Shown here: one piece after another, positions 5,338 to 5,480 of the stretch
Position numbering within the stretch: position 1 is the first letter of the stretch
How the letters are laid out: every line of letters starts with the position of its first letter
Assembly (NCBI GenBank): GCA_022759345.1
Contig: JAEMPK010000165.1
Location: forward strand, 1 to 5,480
From: Pyrobaculum sp.
GTDB taxonomy: Archaea; Thermoproteota; Thermoprotei; Thermoproteales; Thermoproteaceae
DNA length: 5,480 bases
Direction of reading: 5' to 3'
Made by a program: the position numbers and the translations under genes
Notes under the pieces: generated by a model
What the model saw: only the letters and a program-made list of their open reading frames with translations
Database searches by the model: none
Told to the model about the DNA's origin: nothing

Positions 5338-5480
5338 TTAGCCTTTGGCGAACCCCAGCACGTCGGCGAAGTTGGCCAGGTCTAGCAGGCCGTGTCCGCT
5401 GAAGCTTATCAGTATGACCTTTCTTTCGCCGGTCCTCTTGGCCTCGTCCGCCACCTCCTTGACCGCGGGGAGGACGTGGG
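5338..5480 (-). CDS. trpB2: TrpB2-type tryptophan synthase beta, C-terminal end (partial)
   Basis: Only the last 46 codons lie in the window. The protein continues beyond the right edge, and the TAA stop is at 5338-5340. The sequence shows a helix HVLPAVKEVADEAKRTGERK, then the strand and PLP-phosphate loop region VILISFSGHGLLDL, then ANFADVLGFAKG. SGHG followed by a short D-containing helix is the C-terminal mark of TrpB and especially TrpB2 enzymes, which make tryptophan from indole and serine with pyridoxal phosphate. TrpB2 rather than TrpB1 is chosen because TrpB1 normally has SGRG at this place. Other fold-type II PLP enzymes are less likely but not excluded by so short a piece. No trpA follows in the window. 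Confidence 0.75.
   Translation of the reverse strand, partial: HVLPAVKEVADEAKRTGERKVILISFSGHGLLDLANFADVLGFAKG

Noticed and set aside
5033..5341. Plus-strand frame overlapping the trpB2 end
   Set aside because: Its first half is low-complexity and it converges into the trpB2 stop. Its second half is ambiguous with the opposite strand. It was not strong enough to annotate as a gene.
1..5480. CRISPR array, tRNA, rRNA or intact insertion sequence
   Set aside because: No regularly spaced repeats, no tRNA-like arm sequences and no transposase frame or terminal inverted repeats were seen on either strand.

Overview
The window looks like a piece of a hyperthermophilic crenarchaeal chromosome, most likely Thermoproteales (Pyrobaculum/Thermoproteus-like). 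This is inferred from GC-rich genes using many AGG, ATA and GAG codons, archaeal BRE/TATA boxes about 22-25 bases ahead of start codons (leaderless mRNAs), GAGG-type ribosome sites only at internal operon genes, and a relic of the archaea-rich ATPase_2 (PF01637) family. Nothing here proves the genus.

All intact genes are on the minus strand. Reading leftwards, positions 4025 to 143 hold a complete high-affinity phosphate uptake operon in the order pstS, pstC, pstA, pstB. PstS is a phosphate-binding protein held on the outer face of the membrane by an N-terminal helix and a Thr/Pro linker. PstC and PstA form the channel. PstB is the ATPase. The last three genes are tightly coupled: pstC/pstA share ATGA, and pstA/pstB lie 2 bases apart. 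pstS is separated from pstC by 21 bases containing a T6 run. No phoU is seen in the 142 bases after pstB, which are very AT-rich and gene-free.

Upstream of pstS (4026-4131) lie a leaderless-type promoter, a second TATA-like box, a GAGGCA direct repeat and a perfect 12-bp palindrome. Together they look like a regulated promoter. From about 4200 to 4502, on the plus strand, is a decayed ATPase_2 pseudogene with an in-frame stop and at least two frameshifts.

Positions 4532-4942 hold a 136-residue SRPBCC/START-fold protein with its own leaderless promoter and a GTG start. The stretch 4978-5337 has no convincing gene, but it holds a strong GC hairpin and coding-like open frames. The window ends inside the 3' end of a TrpB2-type tryptophan synthase beta gene (5338-5480).

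I found no convincing new multi-gene system. The best leads are the pstS control region, the broken ATPase, the ambiguous pstC start, a cysteine pair in PstS, and the unexplained stretch downstream of trpB2.
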